Positions 28,101 to 35,847 of a DNA stretch of 64,000 nucleotides are shown piece after piece; positions within the stretch are counted from its first letter, which is position 1; every line of letters begins with the position of its first letter. The notes beneath the pieces were generated by a model. That model was not told the origin of the DNA and did not search any database. It saw only the letters and a list, made by a program, of their open reading frames with translations. The position numbers were made by a program, and so were the translations under genes. Source of the stretch: JAAGZL01 sp050291725 (GTDB taxonomy: Bacteria; Pseudomonadota; Gammaproteobacteria; Chromatiales; Chromatiaceae); the NCBI GenBank assembly GCA_050291725.1, contig JBNKKH010000032.1:248001-312000 (forward strand). The letters run 5' to 3'.

Positions 28101-28239
28101 GAAAAGCAGCTATATCGCCGGTAAAGCTTGCTGGCAGAAAAATGGTGTCTGCCGACCACACCTGTGTTGATACAGAGAGTAATACAACACATAGAAATAA
28201 AACGATTTTCTTATGGCCCATCCTCTTATATTCCCTCAT
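25168..28239 (-). CDS. Autotransporter-type surface protein with C-type lectin and Ig-like domains
   Basis: 1023 residues. A signal peptide (to about residue 30, ending QVWSA) is followed by a C-type-lectin-like domain at about 148-293 (AWLGGTDQDVEGEWRWIDD, AWNTGEPNDAGNEDALQI, WNDLP, GGYVIEY; the EPN...ND pattern suggests Ca2+-dependent sugar binding). Two tandem SbsA-type Ig-like repeats follow (about 311-535, each beginning APT[IL]S..SPxDN), then a third Ig-like domain to about 640, a linker and a C-terminal autotransporter beta-barrel (about 765-1023, ending LRLELNINL). It should export its own lectin/Ig passenger through the outer membrane as an adhesin. The ATG at 28239 has a poor ribosome site. 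Confidence 0.85.
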   Translation of the reverse strand: MREYKRMGHKKIVLFLCVVLLSVSTQVWSADTIFLPASFTGDIAAFQDIYGGGDTPVSTTNPGDTFRVTFSVSAGVIQITTTTGLSEVTGYPQANWTNGLATEIAFTGSLADVNNAAASLQYKGGASVLTASVLNISAGGDASYYAATGSFYKFVPGSISWTTARAAANSSYLNGMQGYLATVTSADEFDFIKSKTGGTEAWLGGTDQDVEGEWRWIDDPGVPADESGVLFWLGRAANYAIPGSAQNGMYTAWNTGEPNDAGNEDALQIISSGSWNDLPVTGYSIGGYVIEYTPSASSGSLATLNISSATAPTISNLSPVDNSTTVTLDANLVITFSEAIASGSGNITIYKSSDDTVFESINVTSGAVAVSGSQVTINPTGTFAEGTSYYVFIDATAFQSVDDSAYFAGISSPATYNFTTLSAPTLSSSSPADNATDVSINTNIVLNFSDNVDAETGSIEIRKTSDDSLVETIAVGSAQVTGSGSNAITIDPSATFDAGTEYYVLIDATAFDSTAGLSFAGISDTTALSFTTSADVTSPTMVITAAEVQDGASSDNASLAVTFTASEPTSDFSAADITVSNGVITDFTAISTTVYTATFTPQSAGATTIDVAAGAFHDAATNANVAAVQFNWTYGSDPTKKADVVDSVKAMSNMASRFAGSSMRAVNRRMSWLNQNRNSEEKSRQGIEFTFANPHLNGYFNGTSVDLPGLLSAYDSDVDGSMQDYAAKLAMEQAREKFGVVNLNPTGGTVIGDWSIWTEGNITIGKAEGFSGSELDSESFTITAGMDRPVGDSGLFGVSLTYGQDEVDIGSVGSGLDSDNYAVSGYGYFKPENMPQMEAVLGLGSMKIDTLRVDGSQTLRGDRDAKILFGSFTARKDTMNYRDFSLSPYARLEGAYIRLDDYAEAGGNLALAYEEQTVKQAMVFFGTEVISQRFFSGGKLRPFGKVEYGLNLTGDSNADMHYVGDTTNYRLVLDKDATSMWLLQVGADYQIKDDLNVSFSFDHSEAVGSGHTDTLRLELNINL

Positions 28240-28477
28240 TAAGCCAAAACACTAAATCACCCATAACCCTAGGACGAAAAAATACACGCTGTTTGTATGG
28301 ATTTAGAAGCGTAAAACAAATATGCGCCATCCGCAATCTTTAGGCATACCAACTCTATTCCCCGCCCCTACCCACTCTGTGGCATAGGTTTACCGACTGC
28401 AGCTACTATAAACTAAATATTTATAATACCCTGCCGATATAACCAATATCTGGATAGCCGGATTCAGGAGATTAGGC

Positions 28478-28879
28478 ATGAAAATTAACAAGTTACAGAC
28501 AAATTCACTTACCTTAGCGATATTTTTATCATTCGCCACCGCAACTATGGCGGATTCTGCAAACTTTAATCCCCTGCGCTCCCCTAACTCCATGCCGAAA
28601 AATCCTGTAGAAATGGGCCTTACCTGCGCCCAGCTTGATCGTGAGATATCTCGTGCCACCCCCTACACTTACAACTATCGCACCGATTTCGGTAAAGACC
28701 CATATGCAGGCGGCGCTATTATCGCCGGCGCAACTAATTCTTTCATAGGCTACGCCTACCCTATCTTCAGCTTAGTTAGAGGCATCGCCGAAGATAACCG
28801 CATCCAGTCGGCCGAGAACAGAATTGAGCACCTGCGTAGAATCAAGGCAGAAAAGCATTGCTATGAAGGAAGAAGTTAG
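28478..28879 (+). CDS. Small secreted protein of unknown function
   Basis: 133 residues with a signal peptide (MKINKLQTNSLTLAIFLSFATATMADS). The mature part has a Cys (LTCAQLDREISRA), a glycine-rich hydrophobic middle (YAGGAIIAGATNSFIGYAYPIFSLVRG) that could insert in a membrane, and a charged C-terminal helix with a second Cys (AEKHCYEG). AGGAG lies 8 nt before the ATG, so the gene looks genuine. No family recognised. The upstream 238 bp shared with the divergent autotransporter are AT-rich and contain TATAAT at 28422-28427. Confidence 0.65.
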   Translation: MKINKLQTNSLTLAIFLSFATATMADSANFNPLRSPNSMPKNPVEMGLTCAQLDREISRATPYTYNYRTDFGKDPYAGGAIIAGATNSFIGYAYPIFSLVRGIAEDNRIQSAENRIEHLRRIKAEKHCYEGRS

Positions 28880-28976
28880 CTCCTGGCACAAATGAGCACG
28901 GCCTGATTGATCAATTCTGTCATTAGGGTAAAATCCCCACCCTTCAACGTATATTACTTTTTACTGGAGCAAAACC

Positions 28977-29405
28977 ATGGCGCTCGAACGCACCTTTTCC
29001 ATTATCAAACCAGATGCCGTAGCCAAAAACGTCATCGGCAAAATCTACAGCCGCTTTGAAGAAAACGGCCTCAAAATTGTCGCTTCCAAGATGCTGCACC
29101 TTACTCGTGAGCAAGCCGAGGGCTTCTACGCTGTGCATAAGGAACGCCCATTTTTCAATGATCTGTGCGATTTCATGACCTCCGGCCCAGTTATGGTCCA
29201 GGTACTTGAGGGAGAAAACGCCATCAGCAAGAACCGTGAGATCATGGGTGCAACCAACCCACAAGAGGCTGCCCCTGGAACTATCCGCGCCGACTTCGCC
29301 CAAACTGTGGACGAAAACGCTGTACACGGCTCCGATGCCCCTGAAACAGCTGCAGTAGAGATAGAGTTCTTCTTCCCTGAAGGCGTGTGCGAACGCACCC
29401 GCTGA
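28977..29405 (+). CDS. ndk: Nucleoside diphosphate kinase
   Basis: 142 residues, full length. Starts ALERTFSIIKPDAVAKNVIG and has the active site NAVHGSDAPETA with the phosphorylated His, preceded by GATNPQEAAPGTIRADFAQ. It balances NTP pools by transferring the gamma phosphate. GGAG precedes the ATG. A strong terminator follows. Confidence 0.97.
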   Translation: MALERTFSIIKPDAVAKNVIGKIYSRFEENGLKIVASKMLHLTREQAEGFYAVHKERPFFNDLCDFMTSGPVMVQVLEGENAISKNREIMGATNPQEAAPGTIRADFAQTVDENAVHGSDAPETAAVEIEFFFPEGVCERTR

Positions 29406-29427
29406 TTCAGGTCTAAATAAGGGCTTG

Positions 29428-29476
29428 AAAGCCGCGCCCATCGGTTGTAACTTCAACCGGTCAGCGCGGCTTTTTT
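29428..29476 (+). terminator. Strong rho-independent terminator after ndk
   Basis: Outer stem AAAGCCGCGC / GCGCGGCTTT with an inner CGGTTG/CAACCG helix, followed by six T residues (29471-29476). Located 23 bp after the ndk stop. Confidence 0.9.
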
Positions 29477-29561
29477 ATGCCGAGATAATACTAACTAATC
29501 CACTATTTATGAATAAATTAATCACCACAACATATTTGTGCATTTAGAATCTGGAGCAATA

Positions 29562-30785
29562 ATGAAAAATACCTTCCACCACCCACTACCAGATAAAGAT
29601 GGCTATTTTGGACCCTATGGCGGCAGCTTCATCCCGGAAGAGCTACAAAAAATCATTGATGAGATTACTGAAGCATATCTTACTATTCGTGAAGACCCAG
29701 AGTTTCTCAATGAACTGGCTGATCTATACAAACACTATGTAGGACGCCCCAGCCCCATCTTCCACGCCAAGAACCTCTCAGCAAAATATGGCACTGATAT
29801 CTACCTAAAACGCGAAGACCTGAACCACACCGGGGCACATAAAATCAACCACTGCCTGGGCGAGGCTCTTCTGGCCAAGAAGATGGGCAAGAAAAAGATA
29901 ATCGCTGAAACCGGAGCAGGACAACATGGTGTAGCCCTGGCCACGGCAGCTGCCCTAGTGGGACTTGAGTGTGACATATACATGGGCGAGGTAGATATCG
30001 CCAAAGAACACCCTAATGTTGTACGCATGCATATTCTGGGAGCTAAAGTTATACCGGCAACCCACGGCAGAAAAACCCTCAAAGAGGCAGTTGATGCCGC
30101 CTTTGGCGGATATCTGGAAGATCCGGTAAACCAACTCTACGCCATCGGCTCCGTAGTTGGCCCCCACCCCTTCCCCATGATGGTACGCGATTTTCAATCC
30201 ATAGTGGGCAATGAAGCCAAAGAGCAGTTCACGGCAATGACCGGCGGCTTACCAGACAACCTTGTAGCCTGCGTCGGCGGAGGCTCTAACGCCATGGGGC
30301 TATTCAGTGCCTTTCTTGATGACGCATCGGTCAAACTGTTCGGTTGCGAGCCAGCTGGTAGAGATCTAGACACCGACGGGGAGCACGCTGCCACTCTCGC
30401 CAAGGGTGAGCCAGGAGTGATGCACGGCTTCAAATCTTACATGCTAAAAGATAAAAACGGGGAGCCCCAAGAGGTCTACTCCGTTGCCAGTGGCCTGGAC
30501 TATCCATCTGTTGGACCTCAGCACAGCTATCTCAAAGATATTGAGCGAGTCATATACGAAACCGTCGACGATAAAGAGGCTATTGACGCATTTTTTGAGC
30601 TCTCCCGCCTCGAGGGAATCATCCCCGCAATCGAATCCGCCCATGCCGTTGCTCAGGCAGTACGTTTGGCCAAAAACGGTAATTGCGGCTCAATCCTAGT
30701 CAACCTTTCCGGCAGAGGGGATAAGGATATCGACTTCGTAGTTGAAAATTATGGTCAAGAGTACGGCATAGACTCTTCGCTATAG
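29562..30785 (+). CDS. trpB: Tryptophan synthase beta chain (TrpB)
   Basis: About 407 residues of a PLP fold-type II enzyme: DGYFGPYGGSFIPEEL, the PLP lysine in KREDLNHTGAHKINH, ETGAGQHGVALATAAA, CVGGGSNAMGLF (phosphate loop) and LSGRGDKD. It condenses indole with serine. ATG 29562 has TGGAGC just upstream; the GTG at 29538 is less likely. No trpA is adjacent, so this is an orphan beta chain that either pairs with a distant TrpA or is an extra copy. A large hairpin begins 15 bp past the stop. Confidence 0.92.
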   Translation: MKNTFHHPLPDKDGYFGPYGGSFIPEELQKIIDEITEAYLTIREDPEFLNELADLYKHYVGRPSPIFHAKNLSAKYGTDIYLKREDLNHTGAHKINHCLGEALLAKKMGKKKIIAETGAGQHGVALATAAALVGLECDIYMGEVDIAKEHPNVVRMHILGAKVIPATHGRKTLKEAVDAAFGGYLEDPVNQLYAIGSVVGPHPFPMMVRDFQSIVGNEAKEQFTAMTGGLPDNLVACVGGGSNAMGLFSAFLDDASVKLFGCEPAGRDLDTDGEHAATLAKGEPGVMHGFKSYMLKDKNGEPQEVYSVASGLDYPSVGPQHSYLKDIERVIYETVDDKEAIDAFFELSRLEGIIPAIESAHAVAQAVRLAKNGNCGSILVNLSGRGDKDIDFVVENYGQEYGIDSSL

Positions 30786-30799
30786 TACGTCCCTGCTGC

Positions 30800-30841
30800 G
30801 CTACACCCACACTTTATTCAGGCCTAAAGTGTGGGTGTAGC
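30800..30841. repeat. 17-bp perfect inverted repeat covering the menC start
   Basis: The arms are GCTACACCCACACTTTA (30800-30816) and its exact complement (30825-30841), with an 8-nt loop TTCAGGCC. There is no T-run on either side, so it is not a standard terminator. The right arm contains the upstream GTG candidate of menC. It could sequester the start region in the mRNA, or be a DNA operator. Confidence 0.85.
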
Positions 30842-30851
30842 AGACACCAGA

Positions 30852-31907
30852 GTGGAAATATTAAACGCCAGCCTCACACCTTACTCACTTCCACTAACAG
30901 AGAGGTGGCATAGCCACTCGCATAGCTTACAGACACGCCAAGGCTATCTACTGCAGTTAGAAGAAAAATCCGGCATTATTGGCTACGGAGACTGCGCCCC
31001 TCTGCCTAGCCATGGAACAGAAACGGCAGCAGAGTCTCTAGAGACCCTCAATTCCATAACCCCCAACCTGCTCAACTCCCTAGCGCCTGACGTCCTGAAC
31101 AAGCTGCCAGATATGGCCTCTACCCCAGCTGCCCGCTGTGCTCTGGAGAGCGCCCTGCTTGATCTAATAACAAAACAGCAGGCGACCCCCCTACACAAAT
31201 GGATGAACTCACAGTCCAAATCTGCAATAAAGGTCAATGCCAGCGTAGGTGCATTAAACGAGGGGTTAAACGACCGCATTGCCGCAGCTATTGGACAAGG
31301 GTATCTGCTCCTCAAGCTTAAGGTAGGTGTATCCGCAGCAACCCAAGAGCTTGATCTACTAAATCTGCTATGCAGCAACCTGCCCGACCAGGCCATGCTG
31401 CGACTGGATGCCAACCGCGCCTGGGATTTTGCCACCGCACAAGATTTTCTGCATGAGATACGCCAGATGCCCATTGAGTCGGTGGAAGAGCCGCTGTTTC
31501 AGCCCGACACAAATCTGTTACGGCAGCTGCAAGATGCTACCCACATAACTTTGGCGTTGGATGAATCAGTAGCGGAGCTGAAGATAACAGACCTGTCCCT
31601 GCTTCAACCACTGCACCGCATCATACTCAAACCCATGGTATTAGGAGGAGCTCTGCCTGCCCTGCACCTGGGACAACGCGCTCACTCTCTGGGAATAGAG
31701 ACAGTAGTAACCAGCACTATAGATAGTGCCGCCGGAGTATGGGCAGCGACTCAACTAGCTGCAGCCCTGGATCCAGAACGCAAACTCCACCACGGAGTTG
31801 CTACCAGCGATTGGCTAGAGCAGGACCTGGGCAAAGGGCCGAACAGCGAAAACGGCTGCATAACCCTACCCCAGACACCGGGCTCAGGCTTTGTTCCCTA
31901 CGACTGA
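30852..31907 (+). CDS. menC: o-Succinylbenzoate synthase MenC
   Basis: Enolase-superfamily enzyme of about 352 residues: YLLLKLKVGVS (catalytic KxK), MLRLDANRAW (metal Asp), SVEEPL (metal Glu), LALDES (metal Asp), IILKPMVLGG (second catalytic Lys) and VVTSTIDSAAGVWAA. It dehydrates SHCHC to o-succinylbenzoate. I place the start at GTG 30852 (VEILNASLTPYSLPL), outside the hairpin and matching the family start; GTG 30831 is the alternative, seven codons longer and inside the hairpin. The 3' end overlaps convergent menE by 10 bp. Confidence 0.9.
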   Translation: MEILNASLTPYSLPLTERWHSHSHSLQTRQGYLLQLEEKSGIIGYGDCAPLPSHGTETAAESLETLNSITPNLLNSLAPDVLNKLPDMASTPAARCALESALLDLITKQQATPLHKWMNSQSKSAIKVNASVGALNEGLNDRIAAAIGQGYLLLKLKVGVSAATQELDLLNLLCSNLPDQAMLRLDANRAWDFATAQDFLHEIRQMPIESVEEPLFQPDTNLLRQLQDATHITLALDESVAELKITDLSLLQPLHRIILKPMVLGGALPALHLGQRAHSLGIETVVTSTIDSAAGVWAATQLAAALDPERKLHHGVATSDWLEQDLGKGPNSENGCITLPQTPGSGFVPYD

Positions 31908-33223
31908 TCTGCCATAGCTTTCAGACTTTTTCGGTCCAACTTACCCATAGCGTTGCGCGGCAACTCAGACAGTCGGATAAACTCTCTTGGCCTCTGGGTT
32001 GAAGATAGATTTATGCGACACCATGACTCCAGCTCTGCACTGGAAAGGTTTCCTGTATACAGCGCCACCAAAACATCCCCCCAGACTCTATCCATTCGGG
32101 AGCTAATGCCCACACCATCCACGCCAGGGCAGTTGATCATCAAATTTTCTATCTCAAGGGGATGAATGGTGTTACCGCCGGATATCAATATATCGTCAGC
32201 TCTACCCAGCACCCGCAAACGGCCTGATCGGTCTATCTGCCCTAGATCGCCGGTTTCGAACCATCCATCTTGCGACAACCCATGACCTAAAGATTTATCT
32301 GGATTGACGTACCCCTGCATCACTGCAGGACCACGCACTTTTATACGACTGTTGTTCGACAGCGCGATCTCAAACCCATCCAGCGGCAAACCAACACTAG
32401 CGGGAATCAACCCAGCATCATCACTACAATCGGTAACACACTGAGAACAGGTTTCACTCATGCCGTAACTTACACAGAGAGGCCAGCCCGCAGCATGGGC
32501 CCGTGAGGCAAGCTCTGACGAGAGACCTCCTCCACCGACTAATGTCACTCGCAGATTTTCAGGTGGAGCAACCTCAGCAGCAACATCCAACAACTGCGCC
32601 AGCATGGCAGGCACCAGAGAGATATGACTCACCTGGCCGCTATTAAGGTCAGCCCAAACCTTTTCCGCAGCAAAGCCTTGATGCAACAGCATCCCGGCAC
32701 CAGCATCCAAACATCGATACAGGATCATAGCCCCACCTATGTGAAACATGGGCAGACAGTTAAGCCAAACATCCTCAGACTGCAATCCAAGCCTACTGCG
32801 AGATGCTGCAACGCTTGCGGCTATATTCCCCCCAGAGAGCAGCACCCCCTTTGGTTCACCTTCACTGCCACTGGTGGCAACAATTAGCTGTATCTGACCC
32901 TCGAAAGCGGCTGGCTCCACAGCCGTACATGTTTCCGCATTGGTGGGGATTAGAATGCTCCTGACTCCAGGAGGCAAATCATGCAACTCCATATCGGTCA
33001 AAACCAAATCCACCCCAGCCTGCGTCAACAGGCTATTCCGGCGCTCTCTGGCCATATATGGATCCAACGGAAAAACAGTCACTCCAATATGGAGTGCAGT
33101 AGATAACAACTTAGATAAGACCAAAGAAGAGGGAGTGATCACCGCTATCAGATCGCCCGACCGCAACCCTTGCTTTACCAACAGTTGCATATAGAGCAAA
33201 TTGTGTGACCTTGTCTGGCTCAT
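31898..33223 (-). CDS. menE: o-Succinylbenzoate-CoA ligase MenE
   Basis: 441-residue ANL-superfamily adenylating enzyme with the P-loop ATSGSEGEPKGVLLSGG, the aromatic motif VSYGMSETCSQ, GWFETGDLGQ, GRADDILISGGNTIHPLEIEN and the catalytic Lys in NAMGKLDRKSL. It activates o-succinylbenzoate for MenB. Assignment to MenE rather than another acyl-CoA ligase rests on context: it is convergent with menC and close to menB/menA. The N-terminus is a little short for the family. Confidence 0.85.
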   Translation of the reverse strand: MSQTRSHNLLYMQLLVKQGLRSGDLIAVITPSSLVLSKLLSTALHIGVTVFPLDPYMARERRNSLLTQAGVDLVLTDMELHDLPPGVRSILIPTNAETCTAVEPAAFEGQIQLIVATSGSEGEPKGVLLSGGNIAASVAASRSRLGLQSEDVWLNCLPMFHIGGAMILYRCLDAGAGMLLHQGFAAEKVWADLNSGQVSHISLVPAMLAQLLDVAAEVAPPENLRVTLVGGGGLSSELASRAHAAGWPLCVSYGMSETCSQCVTDCSDDAGLIPASVGLPLDGFEIALSNNSRIKVRGPAVMQGYVNPDKSLGHGLSQDGWFETGDLGQIDRSGRLRVLGRADDILISGGNTIHPLEIENLMINCPGVDGVGISSRMDRVWGDVLVALYTGNLSSAELESWCRINLSSTQRPREFIRLSELPRNAMGKLDRKSLKAMADQS

Positions 33224-33251
33224 ATTGGCTACACGTTATAACATATCGGCT

Positions 33252-33503
33252 ATGCGTATATACATGCAGACAATTCAGAGCCAGGAGCAACCCCTGAGAT
33301 TCTATCAACTGCACCTACAGCAGGATCTTCTGGGCAGCTGGGTATTGGTACGGGAATCAGGTTTCCAAGGTAACCGCGGGCAGGTAAAACGCAGCCATTT
33401 CAAGGAACGAAACGAAGCAGAACAGGCTATGGCACGCCTACGGGATATGCAGACCAAACGGGGCTATCAAGTTGTATTTATGGAAGGTGCTGCCAGCGGG
33501 TAA
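33252..33503 (+). CDS. WGR domain protein
   Basis: About 83 residues; nearly all of it is one WGR-type domain (RFYQLHLQQDLLGSWVLVRESGFQGNRGQ, then FKERNEAEQAMARLRDMQTKRGYQVVF). The strict W-G-R triplet is replaced by NRGQ. WGR domains occur in PARPs and bacterial regulators and may bind nucleic acids. Start is probably ATG 33252 or 33264; neither has a good ribosome site. It diverges from menE, whose start lies 28 bp upstream. Confidence 0.7.
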   Translation: MRIYMQTIQSQEQPLRFYQLHLQQDLLGSWVLVRESGFQGNRGQVKRSHFKERNEAEQAMARLRDMQTKRGYQVVFMEGAASG

Positions 33504-33506
33504 CAA

Positions 33507-33529
33507 GCCGACTCTCAATAAGAGCCGGC
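33507..33529. terminator. Bidirectional hairpin between convergent genes
   Basis: GCCG-a-CTCT / AGAG-c-CGGC stem with a CAATA loop and one mismatch, placed between the ends of the WGR gene (plus) and the PCuAC gene (minus). No strong T-run, so moderate support. Confidence 0.45.
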
Positions 33530-33554
33530 CCGTTAATTGTTGCGAAACTAATGG

Positions 33555-34025
33555 TTAGTGATCCATCCCTTTTTCCATTTTCATCATAATCTTGCGTACT
33601 GGAACCTCCACTGCCTTCTTGCTGCCATCTTTAAACACCAGGTTAAGGGCAACTTTGTCTCCGTCTTTCAGATCCTTGACCAGTCCGATTAACATTATAT
33701 GCAGACCGTTTGGCTCCAGCTTCACGGTCTTACCAGCAGGCAGATCAATCTTGTCTATTGCTATCATATTCAACATGCCGTCTTGCATAACGTGAGTATG
33801 CAACTCAACTACCTTAGAGGCCGCACTCTCGGCTGCAACCAACTCAATATCTTGATCAGAGCTGTTAGTTAACCCCATATAGGCGAGGCTGTTAGGCTGT
33901 CCTGGTGGCAAAGCAGGCACATATGGATCGGCAACAGTAATAGCATCCGCTGCAGTTCCTGCGAAAACTACAGCGCTGCACAACAATCCCAGGATTAAAG
34001 CGGTAATACGATATGTTAATTTCAT
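33555..34025 (-). CDS. Periplasmic copper chaperone PCu(A)C
   Basis: 156 residues with a signal peptide (MKLTYRITALILGLLCSAVVFAG). The copper motif H...M...HxM is seen as VELHTHVMQDGMLNM and NGLHIMLIGL. PCuAC proteins hold Cu(I) in the periplasm and deliver it, with SCO proteins, to the CuA or CuB site of haem-copper oxidases. A SCO1-like gene lies directly upstream on the same strand (41 bp), supporting the role. Confidence 0.93.
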   Translation of the reverse strand: MKLTYRITALILGLLCSAVVFAGTAADAITVADPYVPALPPGQPNSLAYMGLTNSSDQDIELVAAESAASKVVELHTHVMQDGMLNMIAIDKIDLPAGKTVKLEPNGLHIMLIGLVKDLKDGDKVALNLVFKDGSKKAVEVPVRKIMMKMEKGMDH

Positions 34026-34066
34026 CTAATTCTCCTCCGTTATGATTCATCGATCAAAATGCTTGG

Positions 34067-34669
34067 TCATTTACTATCTGCAGCCAGAGTCCGCCTCAAT
34101 ACCTGCAAAATCTCGCTCGGGGGCGCTCCATGCCTTATGCTTCCTTGCAACTTCCCCTCCTTGTCTACCACATAAAGATCGGCGGTATGATCAACTACAT
34201 AGCCCATCGCAGAATCCTCTGCCCTTTTTCTGTAAGCAGAGCCATACTGTTCAGCCACTGCAGCAACCTGTTCGTTGCTGCCAGTTACACCCTGCAAGAT
34301 AGGGTGAAAAAAGGTCGCATAAGCCTGCAAGCGTTCTAGGCTGTCCCTATCCGGGTCCACGCTTATAAACAGGGCTTTAATCTGCGCAAGCTCTTCCTGA
34401 CTCAATTCATTGAGAGCAGTAGAGAGCAGAGACAGGCTAGTGGGACAGACATCCGGACACATAGTATAACCAAAATAGAGCACCACCACCTTGCCGCGCA
34501 TAGCCTTGAGACTCACTGGACCAGAGGCAGAGTTAAGAGTGAAATCCCCACCCTTGGGCGCCTGTTTAACCTTGATGGTTTGGCTCGGTTCTGGATTCCA
34601 GAGCAGACTCAGCCAGACTAACGCTACTGTTAACAACAGGATTAAACCGATAGGTAAAACTCTTTTCAT
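34067..34669 (-). CDS. SCO1/SenC family copper-delivery protein
   Basis: 200 residues, N-terminal membrane anchor (VLPIGLILLLTVALVWLSLLW) and a thioredoxin-like domain with the Cu-binding CxxxC in YFGYTMCPDVCPTSL and the distal His in VVDHTADLYVVD. SCO proteins metallate or reduce the CuA site of cytochrome oxidase. It lies between PCuAC and a membrane-anchored unknown, all leftward. Confidence 0.93.
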   Translation of the reverse strand: MKRVLPIGLILLLTVALVWLSLLWNPEPSQTIKVKQAPKGGDFTLNSASGPVSLKAMRGKVVVLYFGYTMCPDVCPTSLSLLSTALNELSQEELAQIKALFISVDPDRDSLERLQAYATFFHPILQGVTGSNEQVAAVAEQYGSAYRKRAEDSAMGYVVDHTADLYVVDKEGKLQGSIRHGAPPSEILQVLRRTLAADSK

Positions 34670-34681
34670 ATCTAAACCCCT

Positions 34682-35194
34682 CTACTGCCCGGAAAGCGGA
34701 TAGCCAGCTCTGGTAGTGTTAAAGCGAAAGGGAGCAGCAATCAAACCACCCTTGGTCTTAACCAGTACACGAGCTTCCCACTCCATGACTGTCATGATAC
34801 ACACCGGCAACACACCGGACCCACTAAACATACCACCACCTTGAGCCTTGAGTTTGGAACGATTAAAGCCCATGTCCATGTTCAGACCAACAAAGTCAAC
34901 CTCTACCCCCTGGGCGGAGACTCCATTTACCTTAGCCTTAAGTTGCAGGGGTTTAACCAGAGGAATTGACCTTGGTTCAATGCTGAAGCTTACCTCTGTG
35001 CCATCAGGAAACTTACCCACACAGGGGCCAGACCTGAGATCACAATCTGGGTCAACCGGCGCTACAGCAGCTAGCTCCGGGTGCAACAGCGGCTGAAACT
35101 TGTAGACAGCAACAGCGATCAGAGCCAAGCACAACAGGCCCACTACTATCCAGAGATTGCGATCAAAATCACTCACCAGCTTCAATATTCCCAA
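34682..35194 (-). CDS. Membrane-anchored protein of unknown function in the copper-chaperone operon
   Basis: 170 residues with one N-terminal TM helix (LWIVVGLLCLALIAVAVYKF) and a periplasmic beta-rich domain. Three Cys (DPDCDLRSGPCVG; PVCIMTVMEWEARV) and a Met-rich stretch (LNMDMGFNRSKL) could bind copper. It is 12 bp upstream of the SCO1 gene, so part of the copper-delivery transcript. No family recognised; a FixH-like or YtkA-like assembly factor is a guess from topology. Confidence 0.65.
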   Translation of the reverse strand: MGILKLVSDFDRNLWIVVGLLCLALIAVAVYKFQPLLHPELAAVAPVDPDCDLRSGPCVGKFPDGTEVSFSIEPRSIPLVKPLQLKAKVNGVSAQGVEVDFVGLNMDMGFNRSKLKAQGGGMFSGSGVLPVCIMTVMEWEARVLVKTKGGLIAAPFRFNTTRAGYPLSGQ

Positions 35195-35241
35195 GATTAA
35201 CGGTGTGGCATATACCGCACTTTTAAGGTGCTTTAAACAGC

Positions 35242-35277
35242 GAAGGAGGAGTGAAGCCCTAGCTTCACTCCTCCTTC
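35242..35277 (-). terminator. 16-bp perfect hairpin after cytochrome c gene
   Basis: GAAGGAGGAGTGAAGC and its exact complement are separated by only CCTA. It lies between the stop of the cytochrome c gene and the next leftward gene. On the minus strand it is followed by GCTGTTTAAAG, a weak T-tract. It probably terminates or attenuates transcription, or stabilises the cytochrome mRNA 3' end. Confidence 0.6.
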
Positions 35278-35357
35278 ACTCTATTTCGATCCTACAAAGG
35301 ATCTGCCCTTTTATCAAGTTAGGCCACCAATGGGCCAAAACCTGTTTAAGGACTGTA

Positions 35358-35678
35358 TTACAGAGACAGAACCCACTTAACCAGGGTACGAGCCTCTTCT
35401 GGCTTTACCAGGGCACTGTTTGGTGGCATAGGAACCTGGCCCCAAACGCCAACACCGCCTTCCAGAACCTTCTTCACCAGCATATCTTCAGCAGCGGCAT
35501 CGCCCTTGTACTTGGCGGCAACTTCTTTATAGGCAGGACCAACAACCTTAGCTTCTATCTGGTGACAAGCCATACAGTTTTTGGACTTAGCCAGAGCTTC
35601 GTCAGCTGCAGCGTTACCGACCAGACCCAGAGACAGCAGGGCACCGCCTGCAACAATTGCGATAGCTTTCATCTTCAT
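35358..35678 (-). CDS. Small monohaem class I cytochrome c
   Basis: 106 residues: signal peptide (MKMKAIAIVAGGALLSLGLVGNAAA), haem site CMACHQIEAKVVGPAY, and axial Met in WGQVPMPPNSALVKPEE. Length and the VGPAY / PMPPN spacing match cytochrome c-551/c5-type periplasmic electron carriers. Upstream of the copper-chaperone genes on the same strand but separated from them by a strong hairpin. The 169 bp upstream (35679-35847) show nothing clear. Confidence 0.93.
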   Translation of the reverse strand: MKMKAIAIVAGGALLSLGLVGNAAADEALAKSKNCMACHQIEAKVVGPAYKEVAAKYKGDAAAEDMLVKKVLEGGVGVWGQVPMPPNSALVKPEEARTLVKWVLSL

Positions 35679-35847
35679 AATTTAGTTCCTTATGTTACAA
35701 GTTACTTAAGCCCGGAATTGGAAAAAACCGCCAGGCAATTCAAAAATCGGTCCAAAATACTACCACAAACTTAGAGGCAAACTAGGCAAAATTATCAATC
35801 AGAAAGGGAAATTGTTCCCAAAAAAGTCCCCTTCTAGCTAATTACAC

